Part shown: positions 1-6,685 of the stretch, in pieces
Layout: every line of letters begins with the position of its first letter
Numbering within the stretch: position 1 is the stretch's first letter
Source of the DNA: DATJYV01 sp035499415
GTDB lineage: Bacteria > Bacteroidota > Ignavibacteria > UBA10030
Assembly: GCA_035499415.1 (NCBI GenBank)
Contig: DATJYV010000157.1
Span: 1-9,329 of the forward strand
Length of the DNA: 9,329 nt
Reading direction: 5' to 3'
Notes under the pieces: model-generated
Databases searched by the model: none
What the model saw: the letters and a program-made list of their open reading frames with translations, nothing else
What the model was told of the DNA's origin: nothing
Translations under genes and position numbers: made by a program

Positions 1-2
1 AC

Positions 3-86
3 GGGGCCAGGACGAAAGGGATTGAGACGGATGCCGATATTCAAGCGAGGAAGGACTTGTTGAGGAAGATCGGGTATAAGCTTTGA
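3..86 (+). CDS. C-terminal fragment of an unidentified protein
   Basis: An open frame enters from the left edge and ends with TGA at 84-86, giving the last 27 residues. They are charged and look like an amphipathic helix (core ETDADIQARKDLLRKIGY). The fragment is too short to assign to a family. It does not resemble the C-terminus of histidine ammonia-lyase as I know it, so I do not call it hutH. It lies on the same strand as the hut genes but is about 190 bases from hutU, so it may belong to a separate transcript. That it is coding is itself an inference from one short open frame. Confidence 0.35.
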   Translation, partial: GARTKGIETDADIQARKDLLRKIGYKL

Positions 87-277
87 GTATGAGCCGCCAC
101 GCCGCTCATGAAGGACCAATTGCCCTGAAGGCCGGCTCTTACAAACAAGTGGGTGACTTCTGGTTGGATGGCTTTTGGAACAACGGTGTCATTTGCAGCA
201 GTGAGCAATCTTCCCGGCATCAGCTTCTATCTCCTCACCGGGATTGACATCCGAACCCGGATCCTCTTGGAAACACT

Positions 278-1963
278 TTGACGAAATCATCGACACATTC
301 CCGTGAGTCCGGCCGCCGGCTTATCCGGGCCCCGCGAGGAACGGCGCTCTCCTGCAAGGGCTGGATTCAGGAAGCCGCTCTTCGCATGCTCATGAACAAC
401 CTCGACCCGGAGGTGGCGGAGAAGCCCGACGAGTTGATCGTTTACGGCGGGACGGGAAAAGCGGCGCGCAACTGGAAGTGCTTTGATGCCATCGTCGGGA
501 GTCTCCGGTCTCTGGAGAACGACGAGACCCTGCTCATCCAGTCTGGGAAGCCCGTTGGAATTTTCCGTACGCATGCCGACGCTCCGCGCGTCCTGATCAG
601 CAACGCCATGCTGGTCCCCCGCTGGGCGACGTGGGATGAGTTCAGACGTCTCGAGGGGCTCGGCCTCACGATGTACGGCCAGATGACTGCGGGAAGCTGG
701 ATTTATATCGGCACGCAGGGAATTTTGCAGGGGACGTACGAGACGTTCGCCGCTAGCGCGCAGAAGCATTTTCACGGCTCGCTCAGCGGACGATTCCTTC
801 TTTCGGCGGGTCTCGGGGGCATGGGAGGCGCCCAGCCCCTTGCCGCCACGATGAATGGCGCGGCATGCCTCGTTGTCGAAGTCGACCGCGCCCGCATTGA
901 AAAGAGAATCCGCACGGGGTACCTCGACACGATGACGGAGAGCCTGGAGGATGCGCTGGTTCAGATTCGCGCGGCAAAGGAAAAGAAATTGCCCCTCTCC
1001 GTGGGACTTCTGGGCAACGCGGCGGATATCATTCCGCAAATTGCCCGCAGCAAGATGCTTCCCGACCTCGTCACGGACCAGACTTCCGCGCATGATACGC
1101 TCAACGGCTACGTCCCCGCCGGAATTCCTTATGCTGAAGCGCTCAAGCTCCGGAAGCACAATCCGAAGCGCTATGTTTCACTCGCGCGCGAGTCGATCGC
1201 CCGGCACATGCGCGGACTTCTGAAGCTCCGACAGCGCGGCGCCGTGGTCTTCGACTACGGTAATAATATCCGCGGCGAAGCTCTGGAGCAGGGGGTCAAA
1301 GAGGCGTTCGACATTCCCGGCTTCGTCCCTGAATACATTCGTCCTTTGTTCTGCGACGGCAAAGGCCCTTTTCGCTGGGCGGCCTTGTCCGGCAACCCCG
1401 CCGACATCGCACGAACCGACCGCGCCGTGCTCGAAACATTTCCCGAGAACCGGTCCCTGTGTCAGTGGATCCGGAAAGCGCAGGAGCAGGTTGCATTTCA
1501 GGGTCTGCCGGCCCGAATCTGCTGGCTTGGTTATGGCGAACGGGCCAGGATGGGAACGATCTTCAACGACCTCGTCGCCCGCGGCGAAGTGAGCGCTCCG
1601 GTCGTGATCGGCCGGGACCATCTTGATTGCGGAAGCGTCGCGTCTCCATTTCGGGAGACGGAAAAAATGAAGGATGGAAGCGACGCGATCGCCGACTGGC
1701 CGATCCTCAACGCCTTGCTCAACGCCGTGGGAGGAGCCAGCTGGGTGAGCGTCCATCACGGAGGCGGAGTCGGGATCGGAAACTCCATCCATGCTGGTAT
1801 GGTTGTCGTGTGCGACGGCACGCCGGAAGCCGCCGTTCGCATCGAGCGGGTCTTGACGTACGACCCGGGAACGGGCATCATGCGTCACGCCGATGCCGGT
1901 TATGAGAAGGCGATCAGGAACGCGGGGAAACTTGGAGTGACGATCCCCATGTTACAGAAATGA
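278..1963 (+). CDS. hutU: Urocanate hydratase (urocanase)
   Basis: HutU is a cytosolic, NAD+-dependent enzyme that hydrates urocanate to 4-imidazolone-5-propionate, the second step of histidine degradation. The 561-residue length is normal. Family blocks run the whole length: RAPRGTALSCKGW (18-30), LMNNLDPEVAEKP, YGGTGKAARN, QSGKPVGIFRTHADAPR, YGQMTAGSWIYIGTQGI, the NAD-binding loop GLGGMGG (178-184), DQTSAHD, FDYGNNIRGEA, RPLFCDGKGPFRW, and ICWLGYGERAR. The last contains Cys415, equivalent to the conserved cysteine of bacterial urocanases. SVASPFRETE and HHGGGVGIG follow. The start is TTG at 278: an in-frame TGA lies at 245-247, no other start codon lies between, and the first in-frame ATG (386) would remove the conserved N-terminal block. 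The ribosome site is weak (GGA at 269-271). It is the first gene of the hut operon, and panE follows after 1 nt. Identity is very secure; the start is moderately so. Confidence 0.98.
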   Translation: MTKSSTHSRESGRRLIRAPRGTALSCKGWIQEAALRMLMNNLDPEVAEKPDELIVYGGTGKAARNWKCFDAIVGSLRSLENDETLLIQSGKPVGIFRTHADAPRVLISNAMLVPRWATWDEFRRLEGLGLTMYGQMTAGSWIYIGTQGILQGTYETFAASAQKHFHGSLSGRFLLSAGLGGMGGAQPLAATMNGAACLVVEVDRARIEKRIRTGYLDTMTESLEDALVQIRAAKEKKLPLSVGLLGNAADIIPQIARSKMLPDLVTDQTSAHDTLNGYVPAGIPYAEALKLRKHNPKRYVSLARESIARHMRGLLKLRQRGAVVFDYGNNIRGEALEQGVKEAFDIPGFVPEYIRPLFCDGKGPFRWAALSGNPADIARTDRAVLETFPENRSLCQWIRKAQEQVAFQGLPARICWLGYGERARMGTIFNDLVARGEVSAPVVIGRDHLDCGSVASPFRETEKMKDGSDAIADWPILNALLNAVGGASWVSVHHGGGVGIGNSIHAGMVVVCDGTPEAAVRIERVLTYDPGTGIMRHADAGYEKAIRNAGKLGVTIPMLQK

Positions 1964-1964
1964 G

Positions 1965-2909
1965 ATGAGAATACTCGTTTACGGCGCCGGCGGCATCGGA
2001 GGGTTTTTCGGCGGACTGCTTGCACGCGGCGGCGAGGACGTCTGGTTCGTAGCACGCGGTTCCCATCTGGAAGCCATGAAGCTTGCCGGGCTCCGGATGA
2101 AATCGACGATGGGGAACTTCACCATCCCTGCCGGTCGCATGGCGGACAGGCCTGAGGCCGCCGGGCCGGTGGATGTCGTCTTCATGTGCGTGAAAACCTA
2201 TGACACGCAGGAAGCTTCCCGGCTTCTTGATCCGGTCCTGAAGCGGGAGACGATTATCATCACATTCCAGAACGGCATCGACAACGACGAGCAGATCCGG
2301 CGGGTTATTCGTCGCGGAGAAGTAAGCGGGGGTGTCGCAAATGTCTCGGCTCGCATCACGGCTCCCGGGGAGGTCACGGAAACGGGGGGACTCCAACGTC
2401 TCGTTTTCGGCCCGATGGACGGAAAGGAAGATGCCCGGTACGAAGAGCTGGGACGAAGGTGCGTCTCTGCGGGCATCAACGCCGTGCTGTCGAAAGAAAT
2501 GCGGAAGGAACTATGGCGCAAGTTCGTGTTCATAACCTCCATGGGTTCATTTACGGCTGTCTCGCGGCTGACACAGGGCGAAATATTAAAACACCCCGAA
2601 TCACTCGACACCGTTCTGAGCGCGATGCACGAAGCGGTCAAGGTCGCACAAGCCGTTGGAGTAAACATGGAAGAAGTGAACAAGGAAAAATCGATCGAGT
2701 CATGGAGGCGGTTCAATCCGGAAACGCGGTCTTCGATGTATTTCGACCTCATACACGACCGGCCTCTCGAGGTCGAATCCCTCAACGGAACCCTCATACG
2801 CCTCGCCGAAGCTCATCGAATCGACGTCCCCACGCACCGATTGTTCTATTCCGTTCTCGCACCACACCACCGCAGGAACGTCGAGATGCGGAAACGGGCT
2901 CCCCTTTGA
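1965..2909 (+). CDS. panE: 2-dehydropantoate 2-reductase (ketopantoate reductase) family protein
   Basis: Proteins of the PanE/ApbA family reduce ketopantoate to D-pantoate with NADPH in pantothenate/CoA synthesis; some paralogues act on other 2-oxo acids. This 314-residue protein starts with a Rossmann fold, GAGGIGG at 8-14. It keeps the residues I match to the E. coli PanE active site: Lys77 (VKTYD), Asn103 (QNG), Lys186 (ELWRKF), Ser257 (SSM) and Glu269 (LEVESLNG). The typical C-terminal helical-domain signature (SSMYFDL, then LNG) is present. The ATG lies 1 nt after the hutU stop, and the stop overlaps the next small gene by 4 nt, so it is part of the hut operon. Family membership is secure. 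Whether the substrate in vivo is ketopantoate or an oxo acid of histidine metabolism cannot be told from the sequence. Confidence 0.9.
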   Translation: MRILVYGAGGIGGFFGGLLARGGEDVWFVARGSHLEAMKLAGLRMKSTMGNFTIPAGRMADRPEAAGPVDVVFMCVKTYDTQEASRLLDPVLKRETIIITFQNGIDNDEQIRRVIRRGEVSGGVANVSARITAPGEVTETGGLQRLVFGPMDGKEDARYEELGRRCVSAGINAVLSKEMRKELWRKFVFITSMGSFTAVSRLTQGEILKHPESLDTVLSAMHEAVKVAQAVGVNMEEVNKEKSIESWRRFNPETRSSMYFDLIHDRPLEVESLNGTLIRLAEAHRIDVPTHRLFYSVLAPHHRRNVEMRKRAPL

Positions 2910-3121
2910 AGCAATCGTCAGACGCACTTTTTCCTCCTCCCAATGCGGGGCTGTGCCGGCTGTGTTCTCATGCACGGCGCGTGGCGGGCACAAAAGGCAA
3001 CGTATTTCTCCTCTGCGCTCTCTCGCGGAGTGACCCGCAGTTTCCAAAGTATCCGAAGCTGCCGGTCGAATCATGCGGGGGATTCTTCGCCCGGGACCAA
3101 TCGAAAAACCAGATTCCCTGA
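2906..3121 (+). CDS. Small four-cysteine protein, probably metal-binding, function unknown
   Basis: This 71-residue frame fills the apparent gap between panE and hutI. The TTG start at 2906 overlaps the panE stop as TTGA, the arrangement usual for translational coupling. The TGA stop at 3119-3121 is part of the Shine-Dalgarno sequence of hutI. The protein has Cys17-x2-Cys20, Cys37 and Cys57, with the core CRLCSHARRV, KGNVFLLC and DPQFPKYPKLPVESCGGF. The spacing and the proline/aromatic-rich segment before the last cysteine look like a small zinc-ribbon-like or metal-binding fold. I recall similar short bacterial proteins of unknown function with a CxxC, an FLLC and an FPKYPxLPV block, but cannot verify this without a search. 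No ATG or GTG precedes the motif in frame, so the exact start is inferred. No signal peptide or membrane segment is visible. A chance frame is possible but unlikely given the motif and the fit. Confidence 0.68.
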   Translation: MKQSSDALFPPPNAGLCRLCSHARRVAGTKGNVFLLCALSRSDPQFPKYPKLPVESCGGFFARDQSKNQIP

Positions 3122-3124
3122 GGA
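3119..3124 (+). promoter_or_regulatory. Shine-Dalgarno site of hutI overlapping the upstream stop codon
   Basis: TGAGGA lies six bases before the TTG at 3131, and its first three bases are the stop codon of the small Cys4 gene. This supports the TTG as the hutI start and couples hutI to translation of the small gene. Confidence 0.6.
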
Positions 3125-3130
3125 CTTCAT

Positions 3131-4375
3131 TTGCAGCTCCTGGTCAAACACATTCGCCAACTCGTCACCGTGGCTGCGCACGGCAAGCGCATGAAAGCGG
3201 GAAGGGAGATGCGTGAGCTTGGGATCGTGGAGAACGGATCGGTTCTCGTCCAGGACGGAGTAATCGCATGGGTGGGCCGGACCGACCAGCTCGGAGTTGC
3301 AATCGAAGAAGACGCAACCGTCATCGATGGCGACGGATGCATCATGCTCCCCGGCTTTATCGATGCGCACACGCATCTTCTTTTTGCCGGAAGCCGCGCC
3401 GATGAATTCGCCGAGCGCGCTTCGGGCAAATCGTATCAAGAGATTGCCGGGGCCGGAGGAGGAATCCTTTCCACGGTCCATGCGACGCGGTCCGCCACAA
3501 AAAAGGATTTGAAAAAAGTGGCATCCCAACGGCTCGACGCGATGCTCCAGCACGGAACGACGACGGCCGAAGTCAAATCGGGATACTGCTTGACGGAAGA
3601 AGGGGAGCTGAAGCTTCTCGAAGCGATGAAGGAATTGATGGACGAACACTACGCGACAATCATTCCGACGTTCCTCGGCGCGCATGCGGTTCCACCGGAA
3701 TACGCGGGGAGGTCCGACGATTACGTGGAGCTTCTCACGGGACATCTCCTCCCTCTTGTCGCTCAACGTGGGCTCGCACGCTACTGCGACGTATTCTGTG
3801 AGAACGGATATTTCACCGTTGACCAGTCCCGCCGGCTGCTGACAAAGGCCCGAGAACTCGGTCTTGGCGTTAAGATCCATGCCGACCAGCTCAACCAAAT
3901 CGGCGCCTCGCGTCTTGGGTCCGAGCTCCGTGCGACATCGGTCGACCATCTCGAACGAATCGATTCAGAGGGAATCGACGCGCTCAAGGAATCTGGGTCG
4001 GTCGCAGTCGCGCTCCCGGGCGTCTCCTTTTTCATGAACGAGCGCTATGCCCCGGCCCGCCGGCTCATCGACGCGGGCATTCCCGTCGCCGTTGCATCCG
4101 ACTTCAACCCGGGAACCTGCATGGCATTCTCCATCCCGCTGATGATGACCATCGCATGCACGCAGATGGGATTGACTCCGGAAGAAGCGATCACGGCCTC
4201 AACCCTCAACGGCGCCGCTGCCGTTGGTTACTCTCAATTCGTCGGGAGCGTTGAAGTCGGCAAGAACGCCGATTTAGTCCTGTACGACGTTCCGGATTAT
4301 CGGCATCTTGCATACTATTTCGGCTTGAACCACGTCGCAAAAGTCATCAAGAAGGGGACGATCCTTGAATTCTAA
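3131..4375 (+). CDS. hutI: Imidazolonepropionase
   Basis: HutI is a metal-dependent amidohydrolase-superfamily enzyme. It hydrolyses 4-imidazolone-5-propionate to N-formimino-L-glutamate, the third step of histidine breakdown, in the cytosol. The 414-residue length is typical. The metal-ligand motifs are complete: His80 and His82 (DAHTHLLFAG), His250 (HADQLNQIGA) and Asp324 (ASDFNPGT). Also typical are the substrate-region motifs GAGGGI, EVKSGY, GAHAVP and VDHLERI, and the C-terminal NADLVLYD of the composite beta domain. The start is TTG at 3131, with TGAGGA six bases upstream; the next in-frame ATG would cut into the N-terminal beta domain. The 3' end overlaps the next gene by 11 nt. Identity is very secure. 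Confidence 0.98.
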   Translation: MQLLVKHIRQLVTVAAHGKRMKAGREMRELGIVENGSVLVQDGVIAWVGRTDQLGVAIEEDATVIDGDGCIMLPGFIDAHTHLLFAGSRADEFAERASGKSYQEIAGAGGGILSTVHATRSATKKDLKKVASQRLDAMLQHGTTTAEVKSGYCLTEEGELKLLEAMKELMDEHYATIIPTFLGAHAVPPEYAGRSDDYVELLTGHLLPLVAQRGLARYCDVFCENGYFTVDQSRRLLTKARELGLGVKIHADQLNQIGASRLGSELRATSVDHLERIDSEGIDALKESGSVAVALPGVSFFMNERYAPARRLIDAGIPVAVASDFNPGTCMAFSIPLMMTIACTQMGLTPEEAITASTLNGAAAVGYSQFVGSVEVGKNADLVLYDVPDYRHLAYYFGLNHVAKVIKKGTILEF

Positions 4376-4988
4376 GAAGCGCCAGACTCCGCTGGTCGTG
4401 GGAATCGACCTCGCAGGAAGTCCGGGAAGAAACACCGGCATCTGCCTGGTCCGAGGAAGGAAAATTCTCCGATGGGGAACGCTGCACTCCGACCGGGAAA
4501 TTCTGAATTTCGTGCGCGATGCCCACGCAGATCTTGTCGCCGTCGACGCACCGCTCCATCTCCCTCCCGGCCGCAAATCGATCGACGACCGGAACGGTGA
4601 GCATTTTCGTCCCTGCGACCGCGAGTTGCTCAAACGAGGAATCCGCTTTTTTCCGATCACGCTCGGGCCCATGCGAACTCTCACGAAACGTGGAATGTCT
4701 CTCAAACGCCGATTTCGCCGGCTGGGCTGTCGGGTCGTGGAAATGTATCCGGGCGCGGCACAGGACATCTGGGGAATAGTGCGGAAGCAAGCGGGGCTTC
4801 CTTCCTTGCGCCGTGGGCTTGAAAAGATCGGGATCATCGGACTCGATAAGCAGATGAACGGCGACGAACTTGATGCGGTGACGGGCGCGTATGTCGGTCA
4901 CCTGTTTCTCGCAGGCCGCGCCGAAGTGATCGGAAATTTTCGTCAGGGTGCAATCATCCTGCCTCTTTCAGGTAATCACAGCCGGTGA
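4365..4988 (+). CDS. DUF429 family protein (predicted RNase H-fold nuclease)
   Basis: This 207-residue protein matches the DUF429 family, which is predicted to adopt an RNase H/actin-like fold and act as a nuclease; no biochemical role is established to my knowledge. Visible family motifs are GIDLAG (Asp15) in the first strand, VAVDAPL (Asp61), RPCDREL, FFPITLGPMR, VVEMYPGAAQD (Glu126) and DELDAVTGAY (Asp167, Asp170). The spaced acidic residues could form a metal site. The TTG start at 4365 lies inside the end of hutI (11-nt overlap), with a GGGG-rich Shine-Dalgarno sequence just upstream (around 4354-4358). The stop overlaps the ftcD start as GTGA. The gene is therefore a true member of the hut operon, but nothing in the sequence explains a role in histidine breakdown. 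The family call is firm; function is unknown. Confidence 0.85.
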   Translation: MNSKKRQTPLVVGIDLAGSPGRNTGICLVRGRKILRWGTLHSDREILNFVRDAHADLVAVDAPLHLPPGRKSIDDRNGEHFRPCDRELLKRGIRFFPITLGPMRTLTKRGMSLKRRFRRLGCRVVEMYPGAAQDIWGIVRKQAGLPSLRRGLEKIGIIGLDKQMNGDELDAVTGAYVGHLFLAGRAEVIGNFRQGAIILPLSGNHSR

Positions 4989-6016
4989 ATTCCCTCGTCG
5001 AGTGTGTTCCAAACTTCAGCGAGGGGAGAAACGCGGCCACGATCGACGCCATCGGCGCCTCGATTCGCGCAGTCGAAGGTGTCAAACTCCTGAGCGTGGA
5101 ACCGGATGGGGACTACAACCGGTCCGTGGTTACTTTCGTCGGGGAGCCGGAACCGGTTGTCAATGCAGCAGTTGCGGCCACCGGCGTCGCAGTACGCCTG
5201 ATCAATATGCGTCTCCATACGGGAGAGCACCCGCGGCTTGGGGCGGTCGACGTCGTTCCGTTCATTCCCATCCGCGGAGCGTCACTGGAGGATTGTGTCA
5301 GGCTGGCGGAAGAATACGGAAAGCGTGTTTCCCGGGATTTTCACATCCCCATTTATCTCTACGAATACGCCGCGCGAAGTCCCATGCGACGGTCTCTTGC
5401 CGATATTCGCAAAGGAGAGTACGAGAATCTTGCCGCAAAGTTGAATGACCCCGCCTGGAAGCCCGATTTCGGCGATGCTCTCTTCAACCCTGCCTCCGGC
5501 GCAACGGTGACTGGCGCCAGGAAATTTCTGATCGCCTACAATGTCAACCTGAACACTCCCGACTCCGCCATCGCCCAGGAAATCGCCTTCCGGATTCGCG
5601 AGATCGGGCGGCCGAGGAAGGATCCTTCGGGTGCTGTCGTGAAGAATGAAGAAGGCGAAACAGTGCGGATACCGGGTTCGTTGAAGGCGGTCAAGGCCAT
5701 GGGTGTATTCCTCCAGCGTTTCAACATCGCCCAGGTTTCGATGAACCTCGTCGATTTCGAAACGACGGGCATGCACACGGCATTCGAAGAAGTTCATCGG
5801 CAGGCCGCGGGGCTCGGAGCCGAGGCGACGGGAAGCGAAATTGTCGGACTTACGCCGTTGAACGCAATTCTTGCGTCGGGCAGATATTATGCCAACACAT
5901 CCGGCTCCGGCCGGCGGACAGAAGACGAGCTGGTTGCGACTGCGGTCGAACATCTCGGTCTGAGTCAGCTTGAGCCCTTCAACCCCGCCAAAAAGATCAT
6001 CGAGTACATGCTTTGA
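4985..6016 (+). CDS. ftcD: Glutamate formimidoyltransferase
   Basis: The protein transfers the formimino group of N-formiminoglutamate to tetrahydrofolate, releasing glutamate and 5-formimino-tetrahydrofolate. It corresponds to the N-terminal transferase domain of the bifunctional animal FTCD. The sequence has ECVPNFSEGR at the N-terminus, DGDYNRSVVTF, and HTGEHPRLGAVD with His82 at the position of the catalytic histidine of the mammalian enzyme. Further blocks are RKGEYENL, PDFG, GARKFLIAYNVNL and QVSMNLVDFE. At 343 residues it is the transferase alone; the cyclodeaminase is the separate next gene. The GTG start at 4985 overlaps the DUF429 stop by 4 nt, suggesting translational coupling. The frame ends 34 nt before fchA. 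Confidence 0.97.
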   Translation: MNSLVECVPNFSEGRNAATIDAIGASIRAVEGVKLLSVEPDGDYNRSVVTFVGEPEPVVNAAVAATGVAVRLINMRLHTGEHPRLGAVDVVPFIPIRGASLEDCVRLAEEYGKRVSRDFHIPIYLYEYAARSPMRRSLADIRKGEYENLAAKLNDPAWKPDFGDALFNPASGATVTGARKFLIAYNVNLNTPDSAIAQEIAFRIREIGRPRKDPSGAVVKNEEGETVRIPGSLKAVKAMGVFLQRFNIAQVSMNLVDFETTGMHTAFEEVHRQAAGLGAEATGSEIVGLTPLNAILASGRYYANTSGSGRRTEDELVATAVEHLGLSQLEPFNPAKKIIEYML

Positions 6017-6036
6017 TTTCGGTCTCGCCCCTAATG

Positions 6037-6044
6037 AAGAGGAG
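6037..6044 (+). promoter_or_regulatory. Strong Shine-Dalgarno site that fixes the fchA start
   Basis: AAGAGGAG ends six bases before the ATG at 6051 and is the best ribosome site in the hut operon. It argues against an in-frame upstream start at 5970, which would overlap ftcD and add residues not conserved in the family. Confidence 0.75.
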
Positions 6045-6050
6045 AAATTG

Positions 6051-6683
6051 ATGCTCATCGAAAATTCTGTCGCAGGATTTATCGAGGAAGTCGCATCGTC
6101 CTCGCCGGCGCCGGGAGGCGGAAGCGTTTCAGCGTTGGCCGGTGCGCTCGGAGCCGCGCTCGCGTCGATGGTCTGCCGTCTGACGATCGGAAAGAAGAAG
6201 TATGCGGAGCACGAGCCCGCGATGAAAGCGGCGCTCGGCAAGTGCGAAGCCCTGAGGCCGAAAATTGCGGCCCTCGTCGAGGAAGACGCCCGCGCGTTCG
6301 ACGGGGTGATGAGGTCGTTTGGGATGCCAAAAAATACGGATCAGGAAAAATCGGAACGGGAAAGAAAGATCGAAGAGGCAACGCAAGCCGCAACGCTGGT
6401 CCCCTTGCGGCTCATGGAACTCTGCGCGGACGCAATCGAGTTGACCAAAATTGCCGCGTCGAACGGCAATCCAAATTCAATCTCCGACGCGGGCGTTTCG
6501 GCTCTTCTCCTTCAGGCGGCTTCTTCCGGCGCCGGCCTGAACGTACGGATCAACATCGGATCCATCCGCGACGGGGCGTTTGTGCAGAGTTGTCGGAAAC
6601 GGATGAACGCCGCGGCAGGACGAATCTCTCGCACCTCCGCAGAGATCTCAGGGATTGTTGAATCCGTCCTGCCCAACGGCTGA
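6051..6683 (+). CDS. fchA: Formiminotetrahydrofolate cyclodeaminase (FTCD_C family)
   Basis: This 210-residue, mostly helical protein belongs to the cyclodeaminase/cyclohydrolase family. In this operon it should convert 5-formimino-tetrahydrofolate to 5,10-methenyl-tetrahydrofolate and ammonia, finishing the histidine pathway and feeding the one-carbon pool. The family hallmark PAPGGGSVSAL is at residues 19-29, followed by GALGAALASMV. Later blocks are VEEDARAFDGVM and NPNSISDAGVSALLLQAA, then the conserved NVRINIGSI. Length is normal. The start is ATG 6051, chosen for its strong ribosome site and because the product then begins directly with the conserved first helix. Methenyl-tetrahydrofolate cyclohydrolases share this fold, so that activity is an alternative, but the position after ftcD favours the cyclodeaminase. 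It is the last gene of the operon and converges on rsmE. Confidence 0.93.
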   Translation: MLIENSVAGFIEEVASSSPAPGGGSVSALAGALGAALASMVCRLTIGKKKYAEHEPAMKAALGKCEALRPKIAALVEEDARAFDGVMRSFGMPKNTDQEKSERERKIEEATQAATLVPLRLMELCADAIELTKIAASNGNPNSISDAGVSALLLQAASSGAGLNVRINIGSIRDGAFVQSCRKRMNAAAGRISRTSAEISGIVESVLPNG

Positions 6684-6685
6684 CG

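Noticed and set aside
89..247. A 52-codon ATG frame between the left fragment and hutU
   Set aside because: It has no visible Shine-Dalgarno sequence, no recognisable motif and low-information composition; it starts 2 nt after the upstream stop but I see nothing else to support it.
244..272. Perfect TTGACA before hutU, and the small inverted repeat ATCCG-AACC-CGGAT at 249-262
   Set aside because: At a 17-base spacing the -10 region would be TTGGAA, which is poor, and the transcript would begin almost at the start codon. Five-base arms are common by chance in GC-rich DNA.
287..1888. Long minus-strand frames opposite hutU (290 and 236 codons)
   Set aside because: They are antisense shadows produced by codon bias in GC-rich DNA; the plus strand encodes an unmistakable urocanase and the shadow products show no family motifs.
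2700..3074. Minus-strand frame covering the panE-hutI gap
   Set aside because: Its product has no motif, whereas the plus-strand frame in the same gap has a clear four-cysteine pattern and fits both neighbours.
3071..3949. A 292-codon minus-strand frame opposite hutI
   Set aside because: Antisense shadow of a well-conserved enzyme; no motifs or ribosome site.
5970..6050. Upstream extension of fchA into the end of ftcD
   Set aside because: The added 27 residues do not look like the family, and ATG 6051 has a strong ribosome site six bases upstream.
5282..6241. A 319-codon minus-strand frame opposite ftcD and fchA
   Set aside because: It spans two confident genes on the other strand and shows no recognisable domain.
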